Below, piece after piece: positions 15,874-25,776 of a stretch of 64,000 nucleotides of DNA; position 1 is the first letter of the stretch; every line of letters begins with the position of its first letter. The notes below the pieces were generated by a model. That model saw nothing but the letters and a program-made list of their open reading frames with translations. It had not been told where the DNA came from and made no database searches. The DNA comes from an uncultured SAR116 cluster alpha proteobacterium (GTDB lineage Bacteria; Pseudomonadota; Alphaproteobacteria; Puniceispirillales; Marisalimonadaceae): contig CACNRW010000008.1 of NCBI GenBank assembly GCA_902622875.1, positions 1 to 64,000 of the forward strand, written 5' to 3'. A program made the position numbers and the translations under genes.

Positions 15874-18276
15874 TTATTTAGATCTTAGATATCCTGATAA
15901 TTTTGTTTCAATCACGTTAATCAGATCCGAACTAATTTTTTCCAGGTCATCATCAGTTAAGGTTTCTAGATTTGGTTGAATAATTACTTTAATTGCAATT
16001 GATTTTTTACCATCCGGAATATTTTCACCTCTATAAACGTCAAAGATTAAAACGTCTTTAATTAAATCCTTATTAATCGATTTAGCTATTTGAACTAATT
16101 TTTCTGCGTTTGTTATTTCATCTAGTACAAATGCAAACTCTCTTGTAAGTGATTGTAAGGGCGATGTTTTTAACATAGGCTTTGAAATTTTGAATTTTTT
16201 GGGGATTGGTATATTCTCATAAAAGATTTCAAAAGCTACAATAGATTTTTCAAATCCGTAGAAATCTGTTATACTTGGGTGTATTTCACCAATATTTGCT
16301 ATCAGTTTTTGTCCTATTTTTAAGACTGCACTTCTTCCTGGATGGAAGTAACTGGGTGTGTTTTCATAAGTTTGTAGAGAATTTATATTTACACCAATAG
16401 CTTCTAGAGTTTTTAAAACGTCCAATTTTACATCATAAAAATCAAAGTTTTCTGAAGAATTTTTCCAATCTCTTTTAACTTTACTACCTAATCTTAAGCC
16501 TGATATGGTGTTTATCTGATCATCTGGTTTGTCACCTTTAAAAATTGGACCTGCCTCGAAGAAAGATAAAGTATCTATACCATTATTTAAATTTCTTTGT
16601 GCAGCTATTAATAATGTTGGAATAACTGAAGGTCTCATATGAGTTAATTCTGAAGAAATTGGATTTACTAAAACAAGCTCTTTGATACAACCATTAAATT
16701 GTTTTGACATCACCTCATTTAAAAAAGAAAAGGTTATAACTTCATTATAACCTCTATTAGCTAATATTTTTGAAGCAATGGATATTTGTCTATGTTTTAT
16801 ATTCATTGCAGGTTTTGCAATATAATTCTTTCTTGGTAATTTTATAGAAGGTATACAATCGTAACCATTAACTCTAATAATTTCTTCAACTATATCTGAA
16901 ACACCATCTATATCAGATCTCCATGCTGGAGGAATAATACTCCAGAAATCCTTTTTATTGGTTATTAAAAATCCTAACTTTTCCAAAATTGATCTGGCCT
17001 GCTTGTTTTCTATTTCAACACCGGTTAATTTATAAGTGTTATTAGGATTAAATATAATTGGTCTAGTTTCTTTCATTAATTCAAATTTAACTATTCTACT
17101 GTAAGTACCTCCACATATTTTACTCACCATAGACGCAGCATAGTGCATAACCAGATCTGGTGAATCATAATCTAATCCTCTTTCAAACCTATATCTGGCA
17201 TCGGAATTTATATTCAACTTCCTACCTGTATTTGCGATTGAGATAGGGTCAAATATTGCTGCTTCCAAAAACATTTTAGTAGTATTTTCTGTTACTCCAG
17301 TCCTTTCTCCACCCATAATCCCAGCTAAGTCATCGATACCGTAATCATCAGATATGACCAACATACCTTGATCTAATTCATATTCATTACCATTGAGTGC
17401 AAAAAACTTTTCACCTTGTTTTGATTCTTTAATTGTAAGTGTATTTCCAACTATTTTCTCTGCATCATAGGCGTGTAAAGGTCTGCCTATATCAATCATT
17501 ATATAATTAGTTATATCAACTAATGATGAGATAGGTCGTTGATCTACAGCTAATAAGCGTTTCTTTAGCCAAGATGGAGAATCTACATTAAGTAGGTTTT
17601 TAAAAGACCTACCAAATATTTTAGGACAAAGATTTTTTTTATCTTCATTTAAATCTATTTTCCAATCAATTATACTTTCAAAATCACCTTCGATTTCTAT
17701 AACTTCTAAATCTTTTAAAACACCCATCCCAGCAGCAGCTAAATCCCTGGCAATTCCTCTTACGCCTAGGCAATCGCCTCTGTTAGGAGTAATCTCTATT
17801 TCAATAATAGGGTCAGTTAAATCCATAATATCTATAATAGACAGTCCAATTTTAGAATTCTTTGGGAGTTCTATTATACCTTCATGATTATCAGATAATG
17901 TTAATTCTTTTTCTGAACATAGCATTCCCTCAGAAGTCTCACCCCTAATTTTAGTTTTTTTTAATATCAAATTTATGCCTGGAACATAAGTCTCAACCTT
18001 AGCAAAAACACCAATCATTCCAGTTTTTACATTATTTGCACCACAAACTACACTAAATGTATTTTTCCCATCAAACACTTTACATATGTTTAGTTTATCA
18101 GCATTTGGATGCTTTTTTATCTCTAGTACTTTCACAGAGATAAATTCCTTGAGTTTTTCAGCTAGATTGATAACCGAAGAGACCTCCAAGCCTAGTTTAG
18201 GTAAAGTCTCTACTATATCATTTAAATTTTTGTCTGTTTGAAGATGGTCAAGTAACCAATACCATGTAAATTTCAT
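15874..18276 (-). CDS. pheT: Phenylalanyl-tRNA synthetase beta subunit
   Basis: Protein of 800 residues, full length. An N-terminal tRNA-binding OB fold (VLEIKKHPNADKLNICKV) precedes the B5 and B3/B4 editing domains (TPNRGDCLGVRGIARDLAA) and a C-terminal ferredoxin-like anticodon-binding domain (SPLQSLTREFAFV). With PheS it charges tRNA-Phe as an alpha2-beta2 tetramer. Its ATG overlaps the pheS stop by four bases. Confidence 0.96.
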   Translation of the reverse strand: MKFTWYWLLDHLQTDKNLNDIVETLPKLGLEVSSVINLAEKLKEFISVKVLEIKKHPNADKLNICKVFDGKNTFSVVCGANNVKTGMIGVFAKVETYVPGINLILKKTKIRGETSEGMLCSEKELTLSDNHEGIIELPKNSKIGLSIIDIMDLTDPIIEIEITPNRGDCLGVRGIARDLAAAGMGVLKDLEVIEIEGDFESIIDWKIDLNEDKKNLCPKIFGRSFKNLLNVDSPSWLKKRLLAVDQRPISSLVDITNYIMIDIGRPLHAYDAEKIVGNTLTIKESKQGEKFFALNGNEYELDQGMLVISDDYGIDDLAGIMGGERTGVTENTTKMFLEAAIFDPISIANTGRKLNINSDARYRFERGLDYDSPDLVMHYAASMVSKICGGTYSRIVKFELMKETRPIIFNPNNTYKLTGVEIENKQARSILEKLGFLITNKKDFWSIIPPAWRSDIDGVSDIVEEIIRVNGYDCIPSIKLPRKNYIAKPAMNIKHRQISIASKILANRGYNEVITFSFLNEVMSKQFNGCIKELVLVNPISSELTHMRPSVIPTLLIAAQRNLNNGIDTLSFFEAGPIFKGDKPDDQINTISGLRLGSKVKRDWKNSSENFDFYDVKLDVLKTLEAIGVNINSLQTYENTPSYFHPGRSAVLKIGQKLIANIGEIHPSITDFYGFEKSIVAFEIFYENIPIPKKFKISKPMLKTSPLQSLTREFAFVLDEITNAEKLVQIAKSINKDLIKDVLIFDVYRGENIPDGKKSIAIKVIIQPNLETLTDDDLEKISSDLINVIETKLSGYLRSK

Positions 18277-19388
18277 GAAAAAACACCGTTAAGGCCAAAA
18301 TGTAAACTTGGGTTATCTACAGGAATAAAACCATAATGTTTAAGCCATCTCAAATCACTATCATAAAATGGTCTTAAATCAGGAATACCATACTTCAACA
18401 TAGTTAATCTTTCTAAACCCATTCCAAAAGCAAACCCTTGATATATTGAAGGGTCTATTCCAACTCCTTCAAGAACACGAGGATGAACCATTCCTGATCC
18501 TAAAATTTCTAGCCAGTCTTCTCCACTACCTATTGATAAACTTCCATCTTTATCTTTTTTACAACCTATATCAACTTCTGCAGAGGGTTCAGTAAATGGA
18601 AAGTAACTTGGTCTGAAACGAACGGGTAGATCTTCTTTACTAAAATAAGTTCTACAGAAATCAATTAAACAACCCTTTAAGTGTCCCATATTAATATTTT
18701 TACCAAGAACCAGACCCTCACATTGATGAAACATTGGTGAGTGTGTCGCATCATGGTCTGATCTATAAGTTCTTCCAGGTATAATATATCTAATTTCTTC
18801 AAAATTTTCTAAATTGATTTTTTCCATTGTTCTAATCTGTACAGGACTTGTATGAGTTCTTAAAACTTTTCTTTTACCATATTCATCTGGTTGAAGATAA
18901 AAAGTATCATGTTCTTGTCTTGCAGGATGTTCATATGGAATATTCAATGCGGTAAAATTATAGTAATCTGTTTCAATATCTGGACCGTCTACAATTGAAA
19001 AACCCATGTCTGCAAATATTGCACACAACTCATCTATTGTTCTCGATAATGGGTGCAAAGTACCAGTTTCATTTTCATGAGGTGTTAAAGTAACATCAAT
19101 TTTTTCTGTTAATAATTTTTTATTTAGAATTTCAGTTTTAAAATAGGATTTCTTATCAATTATTAACTTATTAATTTTGTTTTTAATTGCATTAACTAAA
19201 CTTCCAATCTCTCTTTTTGAAACTTCGTCGTATTCTTTTAGATTTTTTAAATATGAAGTTATTGAGCCTTTTTTACCCAGACTATTTACCCTAATTTCTT
19301 CTATTTCATTTATATTTTTAGCTTCAGATATTAAATCAGAAATTACATCTGACAAATTTAAAAGTTTTGCTTTTAATTCAGAAATCAT
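18273..19388 (-). CDS. pheS: Phenylalanyl-tRNA synthetase alpha subunit
   Basis: Class II synthetase catalytic subunit of 371 residues. An N-terminal coiled coil precedes the catalytic core with motif 2 (YRSDHDATHSPMFHQCEGLV) and motif 3 (GFAFGMGLERLTMLKYGIPDLR). HTSPVQIRTM is also typical. It is slightly longer than many PheS proteins because of a C-terminal tail after motif 3. It precedes pheT. Confidence 0.96.
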   Translation of the reverse strand: MISELKAKLLNLSDVISDLISEAKNINEIEEIRVNSLGKKGSITSYLKNLKEYDEVSKREIGSLVNAIKNKINKLIIDKKSYFKTEILNKKLLTEKIDVTLTPHENETGTLHPLSRTIDELCAIFADMGFSIVDGPDIETDYYNFTALNIPYEHPARQEHDTFYLQPDEYGKRKVLRTHTSPVQIRTMEKINLENFEEIRYIIPGRTYRSDHDATHSPMFHQCEGLVLGKNINMGHLKGCLIDFCRTYFSKEDLPVRFRPSYFPFTEPSAEVDIGCKKDKDGSLSIGSGEDWLEILGSGMVHPRVLEGVGIDPSIYQGFAFGMGLERLTMLKYGIPDLRPFYDSDLRWLKHYGFIPVDNPSLHFGLNGVFS

Positions 19389-19454
19389 ATCTAATTTAAA
19401 ACCTAATTTAATGAAACTGCAATAATTTTAGTAATTTATACAATATATGTAAGA

Positions 19455-19811
19455 TTAAGCAGATGCGGATTTTGCTTTTGAAACAAGTTCTTCAAAAGCC
19501 GATGGTTCGTAAAAGGCTAGGTCTGACAAAATTTTTCTATCAATCTCAATACCTGCTAATTTAAGCCCATTCATAAATCTTGAATAGTTCAAACCATGTA
19601 AACGGGAACCAGCATTAATTCTCTGTATCCATAGGCCTCTAAAGCTTCGTTTTTTATTTCTTCGATCTCTATAGGCATACTGGCTAGCTTTCTCGACAGC
19701 TTGTGTGGCGACAGTAAATAAATTTTTCCTGGCACCATAATAACCTTTAGCTGCTTTTATAACTTTCTGGTGTCTTGAGTGAGTTGTTACACCTCTTTTA
19801 ACTCTAGCCAT
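19455..19811 (-). CDS. rplT: 50S ribosomal protein L20
   Basis: Basic protein of 118 residues starting [19 protein letters not shown], with [16 protein letters not shown] in the middle, matching L20. It binds 23S rRNA early in assembly; in some bacteria it represses the infC-rpmI-rplT transcript. It is 11 bases after rpmI. Confidence 0.97.
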   Translation of the reverse strand: MARVKRGVTTHSRHQKVIKAAKGYYGARKNLFTVATQAVEKASQYAYRDRRNKKRSFRGLWIQRINAGSRLHGLNYSRFMNGLKLAGIEIDRKILSDLAFYEPSAFEELVSKAKSASA

Positions 19812-19822
19812 AAAATAACTCC

Positions 19823-20020
19823 TTAAGCGTATGGTATAAATCGTTTAACGATTCTAGCGTCAGAATCATTAAGTATCATAGTACCACGTGCCTGCCTTTT
19901 CATTTTTTGAGATCTTTTTCGTAAATTATGACTTAAAAAAGCTGGACTTCCTTTAACTTTGCCTGTTGCAGTAAGGCTAAATCTTTTCTTTGCTCCACTT
20001 TTAGTTTTTAATTTAGACAT
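19823..20020 (-). CDS. rpmI: 50S ribosomal protein L35
   Basis: L35 of 65 residues ([20 protein letters not shown], ending KRFIPYA). I use the ATG at 20020, because the usual L35 N-terminus begins there; an in-frame upstream start at 20035 would add five residues not typical of the family. The order infC-rpmI-rplT is the standard bacterial arrangement. Confidence 0.95.
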   Translation of the reverse strand: MSKLKTKSGAKKRFSLTATGKVKGSPAFLSHNLRKRSQKMKRQARGTMILNDSDARIVKRFIPYA

Positions 20021-20123
20021 AACATACTCTATCATTTATTTTTAAATATTTGTACTGCTTATACATAAGCAGTTGAAAGTTAGCAACATAAAGTTGAATT
20101 AAATTATATAAATTAAGTTATTA

Positions 20124-20657
20124 TTATTTTGGAGCCAAAATCATTACCATCTGTCTACCTTCCAACTTTGGTATTGTTTCAACTTTGCATAATTCTTCAG
20201 TATCTTCTTTTACCCTATCTAAAACTGTAGCTCCTAAAGTTTGATGAGCCATTTCACGTCCTCTAAACCTTAGGGTAATTTTTACTTTGTCACCATTATC
20301 TATGAATTTTTTAACTTGTTTCATTTTGATAATAAAATCATTATTATCTATATTTGGTCTTAATTTTATCTCTTTAACTTCAATAATCTTTTGTTTTTTC
20401 CTTGCTTCATTTTTTCGTTTTTGAGCTTCATACTTGAATTTACCATAATCAAGAATCTTACAAACTGGTGGCTCTACGTTTGGCTGAATTTCAACAAGAT
20501 CTAAATTGAGGTTATCCGCCAACTTTAAAGCCTCAAATATTGGAATCACACCCAATTGCTCTCCGTTTGCTCCAATACAACGTACATTTTCGGCTCTGAT
20601 TAACTCATTTATTCTTGGACCATCCTGACTTGGTGGGGCATTATTTAATCCAACTAT
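20124..20657 (-). CDS. infC: Translation initiation factor IF-3, AUA start
   Basis: IF-3 of 177 residues. The frame extends upstream of any ATG, GTG or TTG to an ATA at 20657, preceded by AAAGGAG eight bases away; this gives the normal N-terminus [19 protein letters not shown]. Internal TTG and GTG codons would delete conserved residues. infC is known for rare AUU/AUA/AUC starts, which let IF-3 repress its own translation. The C-terminal domain has [15 protein letters not shown] and ends [12 protein letters not shown]. Confidence 0.93.
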   Translation of the reverse strand: MVGLNNAPPSQDGPRINELIRAENVRCIGANGEQLGVIPIFEALKLADNLNLDLVEIQPNVEPPVCKILDYGKFKYEAQKRKNEARKKQKIIEVKEIKLRPNIDNNDFIIKMKQVKKFIDNGDKVKITLRFRGREMAHQTLGATVLDRVKEDTEELCKVETIPKLEGRQMVMILAPK

Positions 20658-21079
20658 ATGGAAATCTCCTTTATTGTTTAATATCCAAATACTATTACAA
20701 CATTTTTTATAAATTTGTTAATAAATTTCAAAAAAAGTAGTTAACAAAGCAACAATCCTTATTTTTTGTATTATCTCCCTTACTAATACATTTTATTTTC
20801 TTGCTCTTGTTTACCTCAAGTTTTGGGCCATGAAATAAATCTTCACCAGAGTTCAATTGTAGTTAAATCCTCATCTTCTATTACGACTATATGTGCTTTT
20901 TCAAATATATCCAATGTAATATCAACATATACTATATACTGTTTTTTAGTTGACCAAAACACAAAGTGTTATAATCTTACTCATCTTTTCAAACAATATT
21001 TTTATGAGCACAAGTAGAGAAAAACTAATGAGAATTCAATTACAGTTCGACATAATCTTAAAAAAAGAGAGCCCGTAAT
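20658..21079. other. Divergent infC/thrS intergenic region
   Basis: This 422-base gap holds the infC promoter side, a possible frame-broken remnant on the minus strand (20728-20962), and the AT-rich 5' flank of thrS with a weak AGAGAG ribosome binding site. I see no T-box or other known riboswitch. A 64-codon plus-strand frame at 20823-21017 overlaps the remnant and does not look coding. Confidence 0.4.
20728..20962 (-). pseudogene. Possible frame-broken small gene
   Basis: One minus-strand frame (20962 to 20843, GTG start) reads protein-like: QYIVYVDITLDIF, then EKAHIVVIEDEDLTTIELW, and stops. A second frame, overlapping by a few codons, continues SGEDLFHGPKLEVNKSKK and runs to a stop at 20728. 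Joined by one frameshift they would make a single acidic-to-basic small protein. I do not recognise the family. It may be a decayed gene displaced when thrS arrived, or coincidence. Confidence 0.3.
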
Positions 21080-23011
21080 ATGATCACGATCACACTCCCC
21101 GATGGCAACACCCTTGATTTCCCTGCCGGAACAACAAGTCTAGAGGTTACTGAAAGTATTGCAAAATCCTTGGCAAAGGCAGCCATTGCAGTTGATTTGG
21201 ATAACAAGCTTCATGATCTGTCGTTTGGCATAGAACAAAATTGTACGATGAATATCATTACACGCGAAGATGATCGGGCGTTGGAACTGATTCGACACGA
21301 TGCAGCGCACGTAATGGCCGAAGCAGTACAAGAACTATTCCCAGGAACACAAGTCACAATCGGCCCGGCAATTGAAAACGGTTTTTATTACGATTTCTAC
21401 AGTGAAGAGCCTTTTTCAGCTGAAGATCTACCTAAAATCGAAAAGAAAATGCGTCAGATCATTAAACAAAATCACCCTTTCACCCGTGAGATCTGGAGCC
21501 GCACAGAGGCTATCGAATTTTTCAAAACTAAAGGCGAACACTTTAAGGTTGAACTCATCGAAGATCTTCCAGAAGACGAAACAATCACAATTTACAAGCA
21601 AGGCAAATGGCTAGATTTATGCCTTGGACCACATATGCCCAGCACTAACCATATTGGCACGGCCTTTAAACTGATGAAAGTTGCAGGAGCTTACTGGCGC
21701 GGTGATTCTAACAAGCCTATGCTCAGCCGCATTTATGGAACGGCCTGGCGTACTTATGAAGAGCTAGATGCGTATTTAAAACAGCTGGAAGAAGCAGGAA
21801 AGCGTGACCACCGTAAATTAGGCAAAGAAATGGAGCTATTTCATTTTCAGGATGAAGCACCAGGCCAGGTGTTCTGGCACCACAAAGGCTGGACGATCTA
21901 TACAGAGCTTCTAGCCTATATGCGTAGTAAAGTCCGCAACCATAACTATATCGAAGTAAATACGCCGCAAATGTTGGATTCCAGTTTCTGGCAAGCTTCA
22001 GGCCACTGGGACAAATACCGTGAAAATATGTTCATTATCAATGACGACAGCCAAGGAGAAAACGACAAAAATCCTTATGCTTTAAAACCGATGAGTTGCC
22101 CCGGTAATGCACAGCTTTATAATTACGGCGTTAAATCCTACCGCGACCTTCCTATCCGCATGGCAGAATTTGGGCGCGTGTTCCGGCAAGAAGCCTCTGG
22201 CGCACGCCATGGCCTTATGCGTGTTCAAGCCTTTACACAGGATGATGCACATATTTTCTGTTCAGATGAGCAACTTGAAGATGAGGTTATTGAGATGTGT
22301 AATCTTATCAAAGAAGTCTACACAGATCTTGGCATCGCCAAAAACATTGTAATCAATTTCTCAACACGCCCAGAAGAACGTATTGGATCGGATGAAGACT
22401 GGGATCGTGCCGAGGAAGCTTTGCAAAAAGTCTTAGAACGTCTCGGCATGAAATGGGTGATTAATGCTGGGGATGGGGCTTTTTATGCACCGAAGCTTGA
22501 TTTTATTCTCACTGATGCAATTGGTCGTCAGTGGCAATGTGGCACCATTCAAGTTGATATGAATATGCCAACCCGTCTTGAGATGAGCTATGTAGGCGAG
22601 GATGGCCAACGCCATACACCACACATGATCCACCGCGCTATTCTTGGCTCTGTCGAGCGTTTTATTGGCGTTTTGATTGAACATTATGCAGGAAAATTCC
22701 CACTCTGGCTAGCCCCAGTTCAAGTTGTTGTGGCCACCATAACCGGGGCTACTGAAGGCTATGCTTATAAAGTGAAAAATGCTCTAATTAAAGTTGGTAT
22801 TAGAGCGGAACTGGATTTGCGCAATGAGAAAATCGGTTATAAAGTTCGGGAGCATTCCAGCAAAAAAGTACCTATTATTTTCGTATTGGGTAAACAGGAA
22901 AGCTCAGAGAATAGCGTGGCCATTCGCCGCCTTGGTTCTCAGAGTAATGAAAGTATGAGCATGAAAGATGCTATAGCTGTAATGAAAAGTGAAGCAACTC
23001 CTCCTCTTTAA
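21080..23011 (+). CDS. thrS: Threonyl-tRNA synthetase, atypical composition
   Basis: Full-length ThrS of 643 residues: TGS domain (1-60), editing domain with HDAAHVMAEAV, catalytic core with GRVFRQEASGARHGLMRVQ (motif 2) and GSVERFIGVLIEHY (motif 3), and a C-terminal anticodon-binding domain (ELDLRNEKIGYKVREH). It charges tRNA-Thr and edits seryl-tRNA. Base use stands out: arginine is mostly CGT/CGC and third positions are often G or C, against AGA and A/T elsewhere. Sampled lines are roughly 43-62% G+C by hand count against about 32% in a neighbouring gene. Acquisition by transfer is likely. Confidence 0.95.
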   Translation: MITITLPDGNTLDFPAGTTSLEVTESIAKSLAKAAIAVDLDNKLHDLSFGIEQNCTMNIITREDDRALELIRHDAAHVMAEAVQELFPGTQVTIGPAIENGFYYDFYSEEPFSAEDLPKIEKKMRQIIKQNHPFTREIWSRTEAIEFFKTKGEHFKVELIEDLPEDETITIYKQGKWLDLCLGPHMPSTNHIGTAFKLMKVAGAYWRGDSNKPMLSRIYGTAWRTYEELDAYLKQLEEAGKRDHRKLGKEMELFHFQDEAPGQVFWHHKGWTIYTELLAYMRSKVRNHNYIEVNTPQMLDSSFWQASGHWDKYRENMFIINDDSQGENDKNPYALKPMSCPGNAQLYNYGVKSYRDLPIRMAEFGRVFRQEASGARHGLMRVQAFTQDDAHIFCSDEQLEDEVIEMCNLIKEVYTDLGIAKNIVINFSTRPEERIGSDEDWDRAEEALQKVLERLGMKWVINAGDGAFYAPKLDFILTDAIGRQWQCGTIQVDMNMPTRLEMSYVGEDGQRHTPHMIHRAILGSVERFIGVLIEHYAGKFPLWLAPVQVVVATITGATEGYAYKVKNALIKVGIRAELDLRNEKIGYKVREHSSKKVPIIFVLGKQESSENSVAIRRLGSQSNESMSMKDAIAVMKSEATPPL

Positions 23012-23059
23012 AACAAGGGAGCAACTTTAATTAATCAAATTATAGTTATATTTATACCA

Positions 23060-24211
23060 CTAACCTTTAGTCTTATATTCTGCAATACATTGCTTATATA
23101 AGGATAAAGTTAATTTACACATTCTATCATGGCTAAAGTTTTTAGATACAAATTTTTTTGAAAAAATTCCCATTTTTTCCCTTTTAGTTACTTGTAAAGA
23201 AAGAGCCAGTGATATTTTTTCTGCCAAACTCTTAATATTCAAAGGCTCAGCCAAAAACCCATTTTTTCCATTTATTATAGTTTCTGATGCTCCTCCATGA
23301 TCATAGGCTACAGGTATTTTACCTAAAGCTTGAGCTTCTAGTATAATTCTTCCAAATGGTTCTGGAGTAATTGAGGGCATTACAATAATATCACCTAATA
23401 TCAGTGAAGCTTGAATATCCATAGAAGAATTTACTAATTTGACTTTAGATTCTAGATTAAATTTAATAATGTACTTAATTAACATATCTTGGAATTTTTT
23501 GCTTCCATCACATGCGCCAATTAACACACATTGATAATTTTGATCTACTTTTGATAAAGCCTTTATGAGTGAAAGATAACCTTTCCACATAGCAGGGCGA
23601 GCTGCCATAATTATCACTGGCAAATTGTCTTTTAAATTTAAAAGCTGAGATTGGGCAATTATTCTAGCAGGGTTAATGTTAGTAGGATTAAAAAGATCTA
23701 AGTCAACACCTCTGTGAATGACTTTAATTTTATGACTTACTTTTGGAAAATATTTTTTTATGCTGTCTTCAATATGTTTTGATATAGCTATAATCAAACT
23801 TCCTTTAGTTAAAATACTATTATAATATTTTTTAATAAAGTTAGATTTTCTAAACCTCATATGAACTGATGTTATAACTGGTATATCCAATATAGTACCA
23901 AGTGGAAACGCAATCCAGGCAGGAACTCGAGAACAGACATGTATCAAATCTACCTTTTCGTTTTCTAATATCACCTTTAATTGACTACGAATTTTGGGCC
24001 ATTTAAATGGATTTTTTGTTTGTACATCAAGTTCATAATGAGTTGTGCCATTTCTTTTTAATTGAGGAACCATATATCCACCAGAGGATATAACAATAGA
24101 TCTGAAATCACTGTCCATTAAAGCTTTAGAAATTTCAATAACGCCTCTTTCTACTCCACCAGTATTTAATGCTGGTAAAATCTGAACTATAGTATATTTT
24201 TTTTTATTCAT
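23060..24211 (-). CDS. Glycosyltransferase family 4 protein
   Basis: GT-B fold glycosyltransferase of 383 residues. The N-terminus has the acceptor-side loop ALNTGGVERGVIEIS and the C-terminal domain carries the donor-binding ExxxxxxxE motif in EPFGRIILEAQALGK, with DHGGASETI after it. Such enzymes add sugars to lipopolysaccharide core or exopolysaccharide on the cytoplasmic face. The substrate cannot be told from sequence. It converges with thrS and is divergent from the hydrolase gene, 31 bases away. Confidence 0.85.
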   Translation of the reverse strand: MNKKKYTIVQILPALNTGGVERGVIEISKALMDSDFRSIVISSGGYMVPQLKRNGTTHYELDVQTKNPFKWPKIRSQLKVILENEKVDLIHVCSRVPAWIAFPLGTILDIPVITSVHMRFRKSNFIKKYYNSILTKGSLIIAISKHIEDSIKKYFPKVSHKIKVIHRGVDLDLFNPTNINPARIIAQSQLLNLKDNLPVIIMAARPAMWKGYLSLIKALSKVDQNYQCVLIGACDGSKKFQDMLIKYIIKFNLESKVKLVNSSMDIQASLILGDIIVMPSITPEPFGRIILEAQALGKIPVAYDHGGASETIINGKNGFLAEPLNIKSLAEKISLALSLQVTKREKMGIFSKKFVSKNFSHDRMCKLTLSLYKQCIAEYKTKG

Positions 24212-24242
24212 TGTAATTGACCTTGAATTGAATGGATCTTAA

Positions 24243-24989
24243 ATGACAAATTTTATTGATACTCCACATGGTAATACAATAGCATACAACCAATTCATAG
24301 GAAAAAACATAGGAATAGTTTTTCTAAGTGGTTTTAAATCTGACATGAGAGGTAATAAAGCCCTTTGTATAGAAGATTGGGCAATTAATAATAAGCACAG
24401 CTTTTTGAGATTTGATTACTCAGGTCATGGAGAATCATCTGGAAGAATAGATGAAAAATGTTTTTCAGATTGGTATATGGATGCTGAGTTTGTAATCAGA
24501 AAACTCACCAAGGGAAAACAAATTTTAATAGGATCATCAATGGGAGGTTGGGTAATGTTAAAGTTAGCCAAAAATCTTCAAAAAAAAATTTTTGGGATGA
24601 TTGGTTTAGCACCTGCACCAGATTTCCCCAAACGTTTAATTTGGGACAAAATGGACATTAATCAGAAAAAAAGTTTAATAAAGAATAAAAAAATTTCTTT
24701 TAATAATAATGATGGATCAGAAAATATTTTTTCATATAAATTCATAAAGGATAGCTTTAAAAACCTAGTACTATCACAAAATTTATACTTTGACGGACCT
24801 GTATATTTATATCATGGAATGGGGGATACTGACGTGCCTTACACTTTAAGTATAGATATTATGAAAAATATTGTTGGGACTCAAAATGTTAATTTATTAT
24901 TAGATAAAGAAGCTGGTCATAGATTATCTGAAGAGAGTCAGTTAAAAACAATTATTAATATAATAAACGAAATAAAAACCCAAGATTAA
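24243..24989 (+). CDS. Alpha/beta hydrolase
   Basis: Hydrolase of 248 residues. FLSGFKSDM forms the oxyanion region, GSSMGGW is the nucleophile elbow with the catalytic serine, and a late aspartate (GDTDVPY) and histidine (EAGHRLSE) complete the triad. The overall look is that of serine aminopeptidase-like or acylglycerol-lipase-like hydrolases. Substrate unknown. It is divergent from the glycosyltransferase and its stop abuts the convergent GST gene. Confidence 0.8.
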   Translation: MTNFIDTPHGNTIAYNQFIGKNIGIVFLSGFKSDMRGNKALCIEDWAINNKHSFLRFDYSGHGESSGRIDEKCFSDWYMDAEFVIRKLTKGKQILIGSSMGGWVMLKLAKNLQKKIFGMIGLAPAPDFPKRLIWDKMDINQKKSLIKNKKISFNNNDGSENIFSYKFIKDSFKNLVLSQNLYFDGPVYLYHGMGDTDVPYTLSIDIMKNIVGTQNVNLLLDKEAGHRLSEESQLKTIINIINEIKTQD

Positions 24990-25658
24990 TTAAATATCTA
25001 TTAATCCATATTTTTCGTCAGGATTTAATCCAACTATTCGATCTTTCAATAATGTTTTAAACGATGGTCTGGATTTCAGTTTAAAATACCAATCTTTAAT
25101 ATTATCATTATTTTCAAAGCCTAGTAATCCAAGATAATCTAATATAGACAAATTTGCTGAAGCCAGAAAATCTAAGTAAGTTAAATTATTAGTAACAATA
25201 TAATCCTGGTTTTTTAATAAAAAATCAAAATAGTTGATGTGAAAACCTAAGTTTTGTATGGCTGCCCTAATATTTGAACTGTTTGGCGTTATATTCTCAA
25301 CAACCCTTGAAAATACTTTTTCGTAAATAATTGGATCTAAAACTTCTTTTTTGAATAAAGTTTCAAACCAATGATATAAACGGTATATTTCTGCCTTATC
25401 TCTATAATTTTTACCTACTAAATCCGGTTTCAAATTTAAATCCTTAAAATATTCCAAACATGCATTTGAGCCTATGATTGGGTAGTTTTCTTCATTAACA
25501 AGCATAGGTAAATGACCTGCTGGGTTGATTTTTAAAAAATCCTTTTGTGGTTTCCAATAATTTTCAAGCTGCACACTATATTTAATCTTGTGCTCTTCTA
25601 AAATTAACCTAATAAACCTAGAAGATGGACAAAGATAATAATGATGAAGAGTGAACAT
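24990..25658 (-). CDS. Glutathione S-transferase family protein
   Basis: GST-like protein of 222 residues. The N-terminal thioredoxin-fold domain has CPSSRFIRLILEEHKI, NPAGHLPMLV with the cis-proline, and IGSNACLEYF for the glutathione gamma-glutamyl contact; an all-helical domain follows, with TYLDFLASANLSILDYLG. Likely a cytosolic conjugation or reductase role. The conserved serine or cysteine near residue 10 could be catalytic. Substrate unknown. Confidence 0.82.
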   Translation of the reverse strand: MFTLHHYYLCPSSRFIRLILEEHKIKYSVQLENYWKPQKDFLKINPAGHLPMLVNEENYPIIGSNACLEYFKDLNLKPDLVGKNYRDKAEIYRLYHWFETLFKKEVLDPIIYEKVFSRVVENITPNSSNIRAAIQNLGFHINYFDFLLKNQDYIVTNNLTYLDFLASANLSILDYLGLLGFENNDNIKDWYFKLKSRPSFKTLLKDRIVGLNPDEKYGLIDI

Positions 25659-25776
25659 ATATTTTATTTATTTTAAAAGTAATGTGTTAAATTTGTTCTT
25701 TAATAAGCTCGGATTATAATTTTAATTCAGAATAATGAATTATAATTAAGAAAAGGTCCAAAATAAATAATAAAAA

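Noticed and set aside
20823-21017. Plus-strand 64-codon ORF before thrS
   Set aside because: Serine/isoleucine-rich low-complexity translation, no ribosome binding site, overlaps a more protein-like minus-strand frame.
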